From JAPHSX01 sp039714395 (lineage in GTDB: Bacteria > Pseudomonadota > Gammaproteobacteria > Thiohalomonadales > Thiohalomonadaceae), in the NCBI GenBank assembly GCA_039714395.1, contig JBDLJH010000008.1, positions 1 to 64,000 on the forward strand: a stretch of 64,000 nt of DNA, given 5' to 3'. Under the pieces are notes generated by a model, which was not told the DNA's origin, searched no databases, and saw only the letters and a program-made list of their open reading frames with translations. Positions 40,928-50,300 of the stretch are shown here, one piece after another. The translations under genes and the position numbers were made by a program. How positions within the stretch are numbered: position 1 is the first letter of the stretch; every line of letters starts with the position of its first letter.

Positions 40928-41578
40928 TTATTGCCCGAAATAAAGTAGCTCTTTTTCCGTGACCACTCCTTGCAGGGGAATATCCCAACTTTCATGAGGC
41001 AGCTGTTCTACCTGCTGGAAGGCGTGGGCAGTGCCCAGCAGCCTCGGTTTGCGCCAGTGCTGGCGATGATTGAGGTAGGCGAGGGTACGGTCATAAAACC
41101 CGCCGCCCATGCCAAGACGGTTTCCATTAGTGTCGAAGGCCACCAGTGGGGTGAGGACGAGATCCAGCGTCCATACCGGGCGCATCTGGCTGTAGTTGCA
41201 GTTGGGCTCGGGAATGCCGAAGCGGTTGAGGCTAAGAGTGCTATCTGCATGGTAGGGGGCGAACCAGAGGCGATTGTGATAAAGCGGACTGAGTATCGGC
41301 AGATAGCACCGTTTGCCCATGGCCAGGGCGCGCTGCAGAAGAGGGTTGAGATCCATTTCACCGTCATTGGGCAGATAGATGGCGATGTGTTTGCTGTGCA
41401 GGAACAGCGGATGGCGCCCCAGCACCCGGTCGAGGGCAAGGGCAGCGCTCTGCTGCTGCTGCGCCGACAGGGCCCTGCGTTGCTGGCGCAGCTCTCTGCG
41501 CAGGGTGTTGCGTATGTCCTTTGCCAAGTGAAACCTTCCATTACTGTAACTACTCAGCATGTCCATCTTTTGCCCCAT
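40928..41578 (-). CDS. 5-formyltetrahydrofolate cyclo-ligase
   Basis: ATP-dependent enzyme (MTHFS, called fau or ygfA in E. coli) that turns 5-formyl-THF into 5,10-methenyl-THF. The 216 residues include an RRELRQQRRALS N-terminus, YLPNDGEMDLNPLL near 68-81, LVLTPLVAFDTNGNRLGMGGGFYDR near 138-162, which is the ATP/substrate signature, and WDIPLQGVVTE at the end. Alternative starts lie at 41566. It follows the 6S RNA on the same strand; such co-transcription is known in E. coli. Confidence 0.93.
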   Translation of the reverse strand: MGQKMDMLSSYSNGRFHLAKDIRNTLRRELRQQRRALSAQQQQSAALALDRVLGRHPLFLHSKHIAIYLPNDGEMDLNPLLQRALAMGKRCYLPILSPLYHNRLWFAPYHADSTLSLNRFGIPEPNCNYSQMRPVWTLDLVLTPLVAFDTNGNRLGMGGGFYDRTLAYLNHRQHWRKPRLLGTAHAFQQVEQLPHESWDIPLQGVVTEKELLYFGQ

Positions 41579-41699
41579 TACAGTGTTATTTTCGACTCAA
41601 ATGTTCGCATATTAATTATATGCTCACATTCTCCGTGCGAAAATGCCTTGTACTGGAGCAAAATCTAAACATTCTGGATAGTTACGTGGGGTAATTAGG

Positions 41700-41893
41700 T
41701 GGGTACCCTCCGCCTGTGTCGCTGGTGCCTTTGTTCTTGAACCAGAAGGTTCAAGTGGGAACGGCGACCGCTACGTCAGGCTTTCCGCAGAGCGGACATG
41801 CACACGGTAACGGTTTTGTGCTCCCGGGGTGGAAATTAGGCTCAAGAAAATACCCGGCACACTGGCGAGCACCGCAGAGGATACCCGAAACTG
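41700..41893 (-). ncRNA. ssrS: 6S RNA
   Basis: Regulatory RNA that binds sigma-70 RNA polymerase in stationary phase. It lies between zapA and the cyclo-ligase gene, the conserved gammaproteobacterial position. On the minus strand GGGTATCCTCTGC (5' side, about 41886-41874) pairs with GCGGAGGGTACCC (3' side, about 41713-41701) to close the long stem. CTTGAACC-TTCT-GGTTCAAG (41755-41736) is the conserved hairpin beside the central bubble, matching that of E. coli. TATACT near 41943-41938 is one possible -10 box. The ends are estimates; if that box is used the RNA starts further upstream. Confidence 0.85.
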
Positions 41894-41960
41894 GTGAATC
41901 TGTTGGAATACTTATGGTAGGCGAGTCGCCTTTCCATAGAGTATAGCAACTACCTACGGT

Positions 41961-42272
41961 TTAAATCGTAAGTTGCCGGTCTTCCTGTTCCAGCGCGGAG
42001 GCAATCTTGTCCTGAATTAACTTCAGTCGCAAGCCCACCTCCTGAGTACCACTACTGTCGCTCTGTTTCTCCTGCAACAGTTCAAATATCACATTTAATG
42101 CAGCCATCACCACGATGCGCTCGCTACCGACGATCTTGCCGCCGGTGCGGATTTCGCGCATCTTGTGGTCGAGCAGGTGTGCCGAGGAAATCAGTCCTTC
42201 GGACTCCTCTGGTGGGCAGGCGACGGTGTACTCTTTGTCGAGAAGGCGGATAGTCTCCTGCGGATCACTCAT
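41961..42272 (-). CDS. zapA: Cell division protein ZapA
   Basis: Small protein that binds FtsZ and bundles its filaments at the division ring. 103 residues: an N-terminal globular part (ETIRLLDKEYTVACPPEESEGL) and a C-terminal coiled coil (LNVIFELLQEKQSDSS onward). AAHLLDHKMREIR near 31-43 is typical. Its ATG overlaps the stop of the coiled-coil gene upstream (ATGA-type), and the 6S RNA and cyclo-ligase genes follow downstream. Confidence 0.92.
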   Translation of the reverse strand: MSDPQETIRLLDKEYTVACPPEESEGLISSAHLLDHKMREIRTGGKIVGSERIVVMAALNVIFELLQEKQSDSSGTQEVGLRLKLIQDKIASALEQEDRQLTI

Positions 42273-42478
42273 GGCTCCTGCTCCATCGCCTTGAGGCGGG
42301 TGATCATCCCCTCGACCCGGGTGCGAGCCAGCTCGGTCTTCTCTATCAGTCGCGCCCGCTCGGTGATCAGCGCGGACTGGCTCTCGCGCAGGGAGAGGTT
42401 TTCGCCCTTTACCGCGTGGAGACGCTGAATCAGCTCATCCACGCGGCTCTCCAGAATTTTGAGATCCGTATCTTCCAT
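42269..42478 (-). CDS. TIGR02449-family coiled-coil protein (ZapB-like)
   Basis: A 69-residue protein that is almost entirely coiled coil: heptads run from LKILESRVDELIQRLHAV through LRESQSALITERARLIEKT to RVEGMITRLKAME. This is the small family TIGR02449 found directly upstream of zapA in many gammaproteobacteria, resembling ZapB in form. The start codon is ATG 42478. A role in divisome assembly is inferred from position and structure. Confidence 0.88.
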   Translation of the reverse strand: MEDTDLKILESRVDELIQRLHAVKGENLSLRESQSALITERARLIEKTELARTRVEGMITRLKAMEQEP

Positions 42479-42651
42479 TATCTACTCGAAGTTGGCACCG
42501 TCATATTAGCCACTTGCCGTGGCATTAGTCGTGTCACTATAGAGCGCGATGTAAAGGCGGTCAACGCTGTAATTTGGGACGGCGCCGCCGCAGTGCTAGG
42601 ATGTGCCATCGTTAATAGATGGCCGTGAAGGCTATAACAGGAAATTCAACA

Positions 42652-43224
42652 ATGACTGACAACAACGAGGCGCTGCAGAGACTGGATAGTGCGCTGGGTC
42701 ATGTGGAGACTGAGATGCGTGCCGTGGAGTGCCACGGCACCCTGATCGGACTGCTCTGCGCCAAGGGAGAGATGGAGAAAAAGGAGTGGCTTAAGTACAT
42801 CGCCCATGCTCTGGACCCTGCGAACCTGCTGGTACGGGAGGCCCTTGAGACATTTGGTGCGTTGTTTGAAGCAGCGCATTCGCAGTTGGCCGATTCTACC
42901 CTCGACTTTCAGCTTCTGTTGCCTGATGACGAAAGTCCTGTGGAGCAGCGTATTGAGGCACTGGCGCAGTGGGCCCAGGGCTTCTTGCTTGGCATGAGCG
43001 CCGGAGGTATCAAGGATATCGAAAAATTACCTGGCGATAGTGGCGAGATTATCCGTGATTTTGTTGATATCTGCCGTGCCGATACCTATGACCTGGAGGG
43101 CGGCGAGGAGGATGAGGTCGCCTATAATGAATTGCTAGAGTATGTCCGAACTGGAGTGTTGCTGATTAACGAGGAGCTGCACCCTACCAAGGCACCACCG
43201 CGTGATGATGTGACCCTGCATTAA
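42652..43224 (+). CDS. UPF0149/YgfB-family protein
   Basis: A protein of about 190 residues that opens MTDNNEALQRLDSALG and contains ECHGTLIGLLCAKG near 27-40 (the family's C-H-G-x-L-x-G signature) and WAQGFLLGMSAGGI near 109-122. It is highly acidic. ATG 42652 follows AGGAA. YgfB precedes pepP-ubiH-ubiI in E. coli as here; in Pseudomonas it is linked to control of a DNA-damage response gene, but its biochemical role is open. Confidence 0.92.
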   Translation: MTDNNEALQRLDSALGHVETEMRAVECHGTLIGLLCAKGEMEKKEWLKYIAHALDPANLLVREALETFGALFEAAHSQLADSTLDFQLLLPDDESPVEQRIEALAQWAQGFLLGMSAGGIKDIEKLPGDSGEIIRDFVDICRADTYDLEGGEEDEVAYNELLEYVRTGVLLINEELHPTKAPPRDDVTLH

Positions 43225-43280
43225 ATCAACGGCTTCTCAGAACCCTTAAACTGGCAACAGATTCAGGCATAATCCCACAC

Positions 43281-44648
43281 ATGAATAAAATCGAATTCGC
43301 ACGGCGTCGCAAGCGTTTGATGCAAATGATGGGCAAGGGGAGTATCGCTATCCTGTCCAACTCCCCGGTGCGTCAACGTAACCGCGATGTGGAGCACCCT
43401 TATCGCTCCGACAGTGATTTTTTCTACCTCACCGGTTTTGCTGAGCCGGAGTCGGTAGCGGTGATCGTGCCGGGCCGCTCCCACGGTGAGTACATCCTGT
43501 TCTGTCGTGAACGTGATCCACTTATGGAGACCTGGCATGGTCGACGTGCCGGCCTGGAAGGGGCGATGGAACGCTACGGTGCCGATGATGCCTTCCCCAT
43601 TAGCGATATCGATGAGATCCTCCCCGGTCTGCTGGAAAATCGTGAGCGCGTCTTTTACGCCATGGGTTGCAACAGTAACTTTGATACCCAGGTGATGGCG
43701 TGGATTCAGTTGTTGCGCCAAAAATCGCGAGCTGGCGTGCACGCCCCGGGTGATTTCACCTCTCTGGATCATTCACTGCACGATATGCGTCTCTACAAGA
43801 GTGCCGCTGAGGTGAAGGCGATGCGCACCGTGGCACAAATTTCTGCAAAGGCTCACCGCAGGGCAATGCAGGTCTGCCAGCCGGGAATGATGGAGTATCA
43901 GATTGAAGCGGAGCTGCTGCACGAATTCATGATGGGCGGTGCGCGTGAGCAGGCCTATCCCTCCATTGTTGGTGGTGGTGAAAATGGCTGCATTCTTCAC
44001 TACACCGAGAATGAGTCGGTACTAAAGGATGGCGATCTGTTGCTCATCGATGCCGGTGCAGAATATGAATGTTATGCCGCCGATATTACCCGCACCTTTC
44101 CGGTAAACGGGGTCTTCAGCAAGGCGCAGCGTCAGCTTTACGAGCTGGTATTACGGGCGCAGTATGCCGCTATCGAGCAGGTAAAACCGGGCAGGCATTG
44201 GAACGATCCCCACGAGGCGGTGGTTCAGGTGATCACCGAGGGGCTGGTAGAGCTTGGGTTGCTTAAAGGCAAGGTCTCCACCCTGATCAAAAATGAGGGC
44301 TATCGCAAATTCTTTATGCACCGTACCGGCCACTGGCTGGGGATGGATGTGCATGACGTGGGCGACTACAAGGTGGGCGACGAGTGGCGTGTGCTGGAGC
44401 CGGGGATGGTGATGACCATCGAGCCGGGCCTCTACATCCCTGCTGGCACCAGGGGCGTAGCAAAGAAATGGTGGAATATAGGCATTCGTATTGAGGACGA
44501 CGTGCTGGTTACCAAGGGCGGTTGTGAGGTGCTGACTCGTGATGTGCCCAAGGAGCCCAATGAGATCGAGGCGTTGATGGCGGGAAAGAAAGTGATAAAG
44601 CGTGCAACGAAGAAGGCGGTAAAGAAAGCAGGAAAGAGGCAGTCATGA
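43281..44648 (+). CDS. pepP: Xaa-Pro aminopeptidase PepP
   Basis: Metallopeptidase releasing N-terminal residues before proline; two manganese ions. The C-terminal pita-bread domain shows the ligands: D in LLIDAGAEYECYAADITRTF (two Asp, near 255-270), H in HRTGHWLGMDVHDVGD near 350-365, E in MTIEPGLYIP near 381-390 and E in GIRIEDDVLV near 404-413. At 455 residues it carries an extra lysine-rich tail (KRATKKAVKKAGKRQS) absent from E. coli PepP. The stop overlaps the ubiH start (ATGA). Confidence 0.93.
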   Translation: MNKIEFARRRKRLMQMMGKGSIAILSNSPVRQRNRDVEHPYRSDSDFFYLTGFAEPESVAVIVPGRSHGEYILFCRERDPLMETWHGRRAGLEGAMERYGADDAFPISDIDEILPGLLENRERVFYAMGCNSNFDTQVMAWIQLLRQKSRAGVHAPGDFTSLDHSLHDMRLYKSAAEVKAMRTVAQISAKAHRRAMQVCQPGMMEYQIEAELLHEFMMGGAREQAYPSIVGGGENGCILHYTENESVLKDGDLLLIDAGAEYECYAADITRTFPVNGVFSKAQRQLYELVLRAQYAAIEQVKPGRHWNDPHEAVVQVITEGLVELGLLKGKVSTLIKNEGYRKFFMHRTGHWLGMDVHDVGDYKVGDEWRVLEPGMVMTIEPGLYIPAGTRGVAKKWWNIGIRIEDDVLVTKGGCEVLTRDVPKEPNEIEALMAGKKVIKRATKKAVKKAGKRQS

Positions 44649-45913
44649 GTTGTGATTTTGACATTCTTATTGTCGGTGGCGGTATGGTTGGTGCCAGTCT
44701 TGCCCATGCCCTGAAATCGGTGCCGTTGCGTATTGGTATTATTGAGGCCTTTCCGCTGCACGATGATCAGCAGCCAAGTTATGATTCGCGTGCCATTGCT
44801 CTTTCCTACGGTTCACGCCGCATCTTTGAAGGGCTCGGTGTATGGCAGGCAATGGAGTCTGAAACGGTCACCCCTATTCGCCATATTCATGTCTCTGACA
44901 AGGGACACTTCGGTGCCGTGCGTATGGATGCCGAGGAGGAGGGCGTTGAGGCACTGGGTTACGTGGCAGAGGCCTCGGTAATTGGCCGTGCCCTGGCTGC
45001 TGAGCTTGCCGACCTGCCGAATGTTGAGTTGCTCTGCCCCGCCACCCTTACCGATATTCAGATTGATGAGCCCCAGGCCCGTGTCACCGTTGAGCAGAAC
45101 GGCGAGACGCGTGAGTTAACGGCCAGCCTGGTGGTTGCTGCCGATGGGGGTCGTTCCACGGTGCGCGAATTGCAGGGGGCGAAGAGCTTTAAGCTTGGCT
45201 ACGGCCAGACGGCGATAATTGCCAATGTGGTCACCGACCGCGAACATGGTGGCATCGCCTACGAGCGTTTTACCAAGAGTGGTCCGTTGGCGCTGCTGCC
45301 CAACCGTGCCCCGGCATGGATGGATGATAATGATGGTGGTGAGCGGCGCTGGTCTCTGGTGTGGACGGTGCGTGATGCTGAGGTGGAAGAACACCTGCAG
45401 CTAAGCGAGGCGCTATTTTTGATGCGGCTGCAAAAACGCCTCGGCAGGCGTGCCGGGCGCGTGCTCTCTGTGACCCCGCGCCATGCCTATCCGCTGGGCC
45501 TTGAGTATGTGCGCGACCATGTGCGCCCGCGCCTCGCCTTTATCGGTAATGCCGCACATCTGATTCATCCGGTGGCGGGCCAGGGCTTTAACCTGGGACT
45601 GCGTGATGTGGCGGTACTGGCCGAGGTGCTGGCCGAGGCCGCCGCTGAGCAGCGCGATCCGGGGCTGATGGAGACACTGCAGGGCTATGCCCAGTGGCGC
45701 CGCCCCGACTACTTGCGTGTGATGGGGATGACCGACGGACTGGCGCGTACCTTCTCTAACGATTTCAGGCCACTGGTGGTGGCACGCAACCTGGGGATGA
45801 TAAGCATGGATCTGCTGCCCCCGGTACGCCGTCTGCTGACCCATCAGGCCATGGGCATGACAGGTCGCCAGTCGCGTCTCGCCCGGGGTCTTTCACTGGG
45901 AGAGCTGGTGTAG
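44645..45913 (+). CDS. ubiH: 2-octaprenyl-6-methoxyphenyl hydroxylase UbiH
   Basis: Flavin monooxygenase for ubiquinone ring hydroxylation. 422 residues with the FAD dinucleotide motif DILIVGGGMVGASLAHAL near 5-22, DGGRSTVREL near 168-177, and the second FAD motif GNAAHLIHPVAGQGFNLGLRD near 299-319, which is the UbiH/COQ6 signature. It overlaps pepP upstream and shares one base with the next gene (TAGTG). Order matches E. coli pepP-ubiH-ubiI. Confidence 0.93.
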   Translation: MSCDFDILIVGGGMVGASLAHALKSVPLRIGIIEAFPLHDDQQPSYDSRAIALSYGSRRIFEGLGVWQAMESETVTPIRHIHVSDKGHFGAVRMDAEEEGVEALGYVAEASVIGRALAAELADLPNVELLCPATLTDIQIDEPQARVTVEQNGETRELTASLVVAADGGRSTVRELQGAKSFKLGYGQTAIIANVVTDREHGGIAYERFTKSGPLALLPNRAPAWMDDNDGGERRWSLVWTVRDAEVEEHLQLSEALFLMRLQKRLGRRAGRVLSVTPRHAYPLGLEYVRDHVRPRLAFIGNAAHLIHPVAGQGFNLGLRDVAVLAEVLAEAAAEQRDPGLMETLQGYAQWRRPDYLRVMGMTDGLARTFSNDFRPLVVARNLGMISMDLLPPVRRLLTHQAMGMTGRQSRLARGLSLGELV

Positions 45914-47139
45914 TGGCACATGATTTTGATCTGTTGATTGTGGGTGGCGGGATGGTGGGAGCCAGTCTCGCCTGTGCCCTTGGCAATAGCCCGTTGCGTG
46001 TCGGTGTGGTGGAGAGCCATCCGGCACAGACCGAGTGGCCCGAGGAGAGCTACGATATTCGCGTCAGCGCCATCACCCGAGCCACCGAGAAGGTGTTCCA
46101 GATGGTCGGTGCCTGGGACGGCATGGTCTCCCGCCGCATCACCCCTTATGCTGCGATGCAGGTGTGGGATGCCACAGGCTCAGGCTCCATTGGCTTTGAT
46201 TGTGCGGACCTGGGTGAGAAGAATCTCGGTTATATTATCGAAAACAGGGTGATCCTCGCCGCCCTGCTGGAACGCATGAGCGAGTTTGGCAATATTGAGC
46301 TGTTCTGTCCGACACAGGTTTCAGCGCTCCAGCGCGATGAGACTGCCGCTACTCTCACCCTGGATGATGGGCGTTCATTCACCTCGTCTCTCATCGTCGG
46401 TGCCGATGGCGCCAACTCCTGGGTACGTGAGCAGGCGGGCATTACTACTACCGGCTGGCCCTATGAGCAGACGGCGGTGGTCGCTACTATCAAGACCGCA
46501 CAGCACCACAAGGGTGTTGCCTACCAACGTTTCATGCCGGAGGGACCGCTGGCCTTTCTGCCGATGCCTGGTGGACTTAGCTCTATTGTCTGGTCAACTA
46601 CGCCGGAGCGTGCGGCAGAGTTGAGTGAGATGGAGGAGGGGCAATTCCTCGCACAGCTGCAACAGGCCTTTGGCGATAAACTGGGGGAAATGGAATCTAC
46701 CGGCCCTCGCGGAGCCTTTCCTCTATTGTTACGCCATGCCAACCGTTACAGTGACGAGCGCCTGGTACTGGTAGGCAATGCCGCCCATGCCATCCACCCG
46801 CTGGCCGGACAGGGGCTCAATTTAGGCGTCTCTGACATTGCCGCTTTGGCTGAGGTGTTGCTGGCAGCCTACGCAGAGAAGCAGGGTATTGGCGAGTTGT
46901 CGGTACTGCGTCGCTATGAGCGCTGGCGTAAGGCCGACAACGTTACCGTGATGGCGGCGATGGATGGCTTCAAGCGTTTGTTCAGTAACGATATTGTGGC
47001 ACTAAAATTGGTGCGCAACCTTGGGCTCACCCTGGCTGACAATGCAGGTCCGGCCAAAAATATGATGATGCGCCGTGCCCTTGGTCTTAGTGGTGATCTG
47101 CCGCGACTCTCACGAGGCATTGATTTAGGGAGCTTCTGA
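45913..47139 (+). CDS. ubiI: UbiH/UbiI-family ubiquinone hydroxylase
   Basis: Second flavin monooxygenase paralogue, 408 residues. FAD motif DLLIVGGGMVGASLACALG near 5-23, IVGADGANSWVREQAG near 160-175 and GNAAHAIHPLAGQGLNLGVSD near 289-309. GTG start shares its first base with the UbiH stop. By order it corresponds to E. coli ubiI (visC), which hydroxylates C5; assignment among UbiI, UbiF and UbiL types is not certain from sequence alone. In this genome coq7 also lies nearby. Confidence 0.85.
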   Translation: MAHDFDLLIVGGGMVGASLACALGNSPLRVGVVESHPAQTEWPEESYDIRVSAITRATEKVFQMVGAWDGMVSRRITPYAAMQVWDATGSGSIGFDCADLGEKNLGYIIENRVILAALLERMSEFGNIELFCPTQVSALQRDETAATLTLDDGRSFTSSLIVGADGANSWVREQAGITTTGWPYEQTAVVATIKTAQHHKGVAYQRFMPEGPLAFLPMPGGLSSIVWSTTPERAAELSEMEEGQFLAQLQQAFGDKLGEMESTGPRGAFPLLLRHANRYSDERLVLVGNAAHAIHPLAGQGLNLGVSDIAALAEVLLAAYAEKQGIGELSVLRRYERWRKADNVTVMAAMDGFKRLFSNDIVALKLVRNLGLTLADNAGPAKNMMMRRALGLSGDLPRLSRGIDLGSF

Positions 47140-47306
47140 ATAGAGATGTCTTGTTTACAGTAATAGTGCGGCATATAGTTAGCCGATAAGTGTTGAATAG
47201 TTTTAAAACCTTAGAGTTTGAGATAATAAACTTGTGTTGTAGTGACAGCATTAACCTCACGTTATGTTTTGTTCTATAGATTGCCCAATGAGCATGGAGA
47301 GAATTT

Positions 47307-50300
47307 GTGACTAATCAGAGAGCCTTTCCCCGGTTCCCCCTTACCCTGGATGTTTCTATTATCGTGCCCGGCAAGGGTGCTCAGGTGTGCCGTGTACGCG
47401 ATTATTGCGCTAGTGGTATGTTCCTGCTGTGTGACGATAAATCCAAAACCATCGCCAACGGCACCGAGATTAGCATTCAGTTTAGCAACCCTAATAATCA
47501 GACTGAGAGCTTGCAGCTATCTGGCAAGGTAGCTCGTGCAATGCAGCATGGCCTGGGGGTCTCCTTTGTTGCACCGAGTCAGGTGGCGATGATGGTGTTG
47601 GCGCAGCAGGCAGAGAAACAGGCCGCTGCGATACAACAGAGTGGTGGCAGTATTAGCGGTGATGTCTCAGCCATTGTGCGCAGTTGTCGCAAGATGGGTA
47701 TGGGAACACTGAATAAAATGGTGACAGATTTTTTTGATACCGTTAATGAGAAGCTGTTCGAGGCCTCAGAACAGTTGACGACTAATGCCCAGCAGTCTGC
47801 CTTCCTCGGTGCAATGAATGAGCTGCGCAAGGACAAGGACAAGTTGAGTGCCGCGATTATTTCGGGCTTAGAGCAGCGTTTTGAGGTTCTCGACACCGTT
47901 GGCTATACCCCCTCCTCGGTAACTCCTGAGACAGAAGCTGAAGACGGACTGTCGCTGGTTGATAACCAGGAGTTTGATAACTGGCTGGTGGTGCGTTCTA
48001 TTGCCAGCAAGATCGAAGGTCACATGGTTGATGAGTTGGAGGCTCTTGAGACAAGGCTTGCCGCCATCGCCGTGAATCGTATCGATAAGGAGAATAACCC
48101 GGTTGGTCCGTTGGCGGTCGCATCGGTGTTTAATCAAACCCTTGATACGTTGGTGCTGGAGGATGTAGCTAAGAAGGCTATCTTCCTGGTGATGGAGGGA
48201 GTCTTTGATGATGAACTGCATACGCTTTATGACGAACTTAATAAGATGCTTATCGGCCAGGGAGTATTGCCTGAGCTGAAGAAGAAGATGGAAGTGGTCA
48301 AGGTACCCGGTTCGGACAGTGGCGGTGGTTATGTTGAACCTGGCATGGATGCGACTGAAGGGCTGGCGGAGGAGGGGCAACCCCAGGTAGCACAGCAGCC
48401 ACAGGGTGGTGGTTATCGAGGCGGTGCAGCGATGCCCCAGGGTGGAGGTGTTGCTCCGCCACCGCAGGGTGCGCCTGCCGGTGCCGCCCAGATGCCGCTA
48501 TCGGCTGAAGGGTCGACACCGCCTACACCACAGCAAGCAGCCCCTCAGGCAGTTCCCCAGCAACCGGTAGTCAGCGGTTCCGCTGCACCACGACTTAACT
48601 ATAGCCGTGCTGCCGCCCCCGCGGCAGCTTCTTTACGACCTGTCGCACCGGCTATGCCCTATCAGGACATGCAGGAGTTGATGCGTTTGCAGGGTAGTGG
48701 CGTAGATGCTGTGCCTGCAGCCCCGAACGGTTACTTTAGTAGTGGGGAGGTGGTGCAGGCATTGGCTCATCTTGAGGGGGCCGTAGCCGCCGCTGACCGT
48801 GCCAAACTTGATGCGATGGGTCATGCAAAGATGCTGGCTGAGACCCTGTCCAGCCTTACTGGTGAGGAAGGTAAGGGGTTGAGTGATGAGGATCGCGAAA
48901 CCGTTACCTATGTTGGTGGTCTCTTTAGCTCCATGCATGAGGATCAGCTTTTGCCCGGGGTGGCTAAACCATGGCTGGAGCGCATTGAGGTGCCGCTGCT
49001 TAAGGCCGGTATTATCGACCCCAGCATGATGGAGGATGCGGAGCATCCAGCACGTCAGGTTGTCAATCGCCTGGAGCAGGTGGGACGCCATGTCGAGCAT
49101 GATAAGAGCGAAAAACGCGAAGATATCCGCCAGCAGGTGGAGGCACTGCTTGGTTCAATCCAGAAGCGGGTGGATGAAGACCCGGAGGTCTTTGCCGAGG
49201 TGGTTGGAGGGCTTGATGAAATACGCGAAGGTTACAGTGCCACTTACCGCAGTGGTGTTGAGTTTATTGTTAAGGAGTGTGAGAAGGAGTCCTCTCTAAA
49301 CCGGGTGCGTGATGCAATTTTACATGCCCTTAATGAGTTGCTGGGTAAGCGTGAGGTGCCCAAAATCATCCTCACGCTACTGGAGTCGGGCTTTAAGAAC
49401 CTGTTATTTCGCACCCATCTGAAGAGTGGTTCCGATAGCGATGCTTACAAATCCTATCTTGGTTTCATTGATCTGCTTACCGCACGTTTAGCCAAACGTG
49501 AACCGGTGAAGGCGAAGAAGCTGGCGGCTGATACCACTCTGCTGCAGTGGCTGCCGCGAATGCTTGCGAATGCCTCTAAGGATGAGGCGCGAAATAAGGC
49601 CTTAACCAATGAGGTTAAGAGCTACCTTAGTGGTGAGGTGCAGCCGGCAATGCAATATGTGCCTGCGCTGATAGTGAAATCTACCCATCAGGATGAGACC
49701 CACAGCAAGCCTGATGAGCTTGATCTGGGTGCCTGGCAGCTGGTGCTGGATGACGTTCGTGAGATCGGTGATGGTGAGACCTTTGTCTTCGAGGATGAGG
49801 ATAATGGGGAGCAGGAGGTCACCCTGGTGTGGCGTGATGAGGAGGATAAACCACCACGTTACGTTTTTGCCGATAACAGTGGCGAGAAGATGCTGGACCT
49901 CTCCCTTGGTGAGGTGGCCAACCGGCTTTACCACAACGTACTGGCGCGCATGGAGGTGCGTGACCTGAGTGTTACCGAGCGTGCTACCTACGACTTCCTG
50001 CAGAACATTCACAATAACCTCTCACGCCAGGCACAGCATGATGAGTTGACCGGCCTGCTTAATCGTAAATCCTTTGAACGTAAGCTGGAGAATGCCTATA
50101 ACCAGGCGATTGCCTCTGAGAGCAGTGGTGTAGTTGGTTACTTTGACCTTGACCGTTTCAATGTGATTAACACGACCTGCGGTCATAGTTCGGGCGATAA
50201 GCTACTGGAGCAGATAGCGGATATCTTCAAGGAAAATACTGGGGAGGGTGCCACGACGGCTCGTCTCGGTGGTGATGAGTTCGCCATCATCCTTGAGGGA

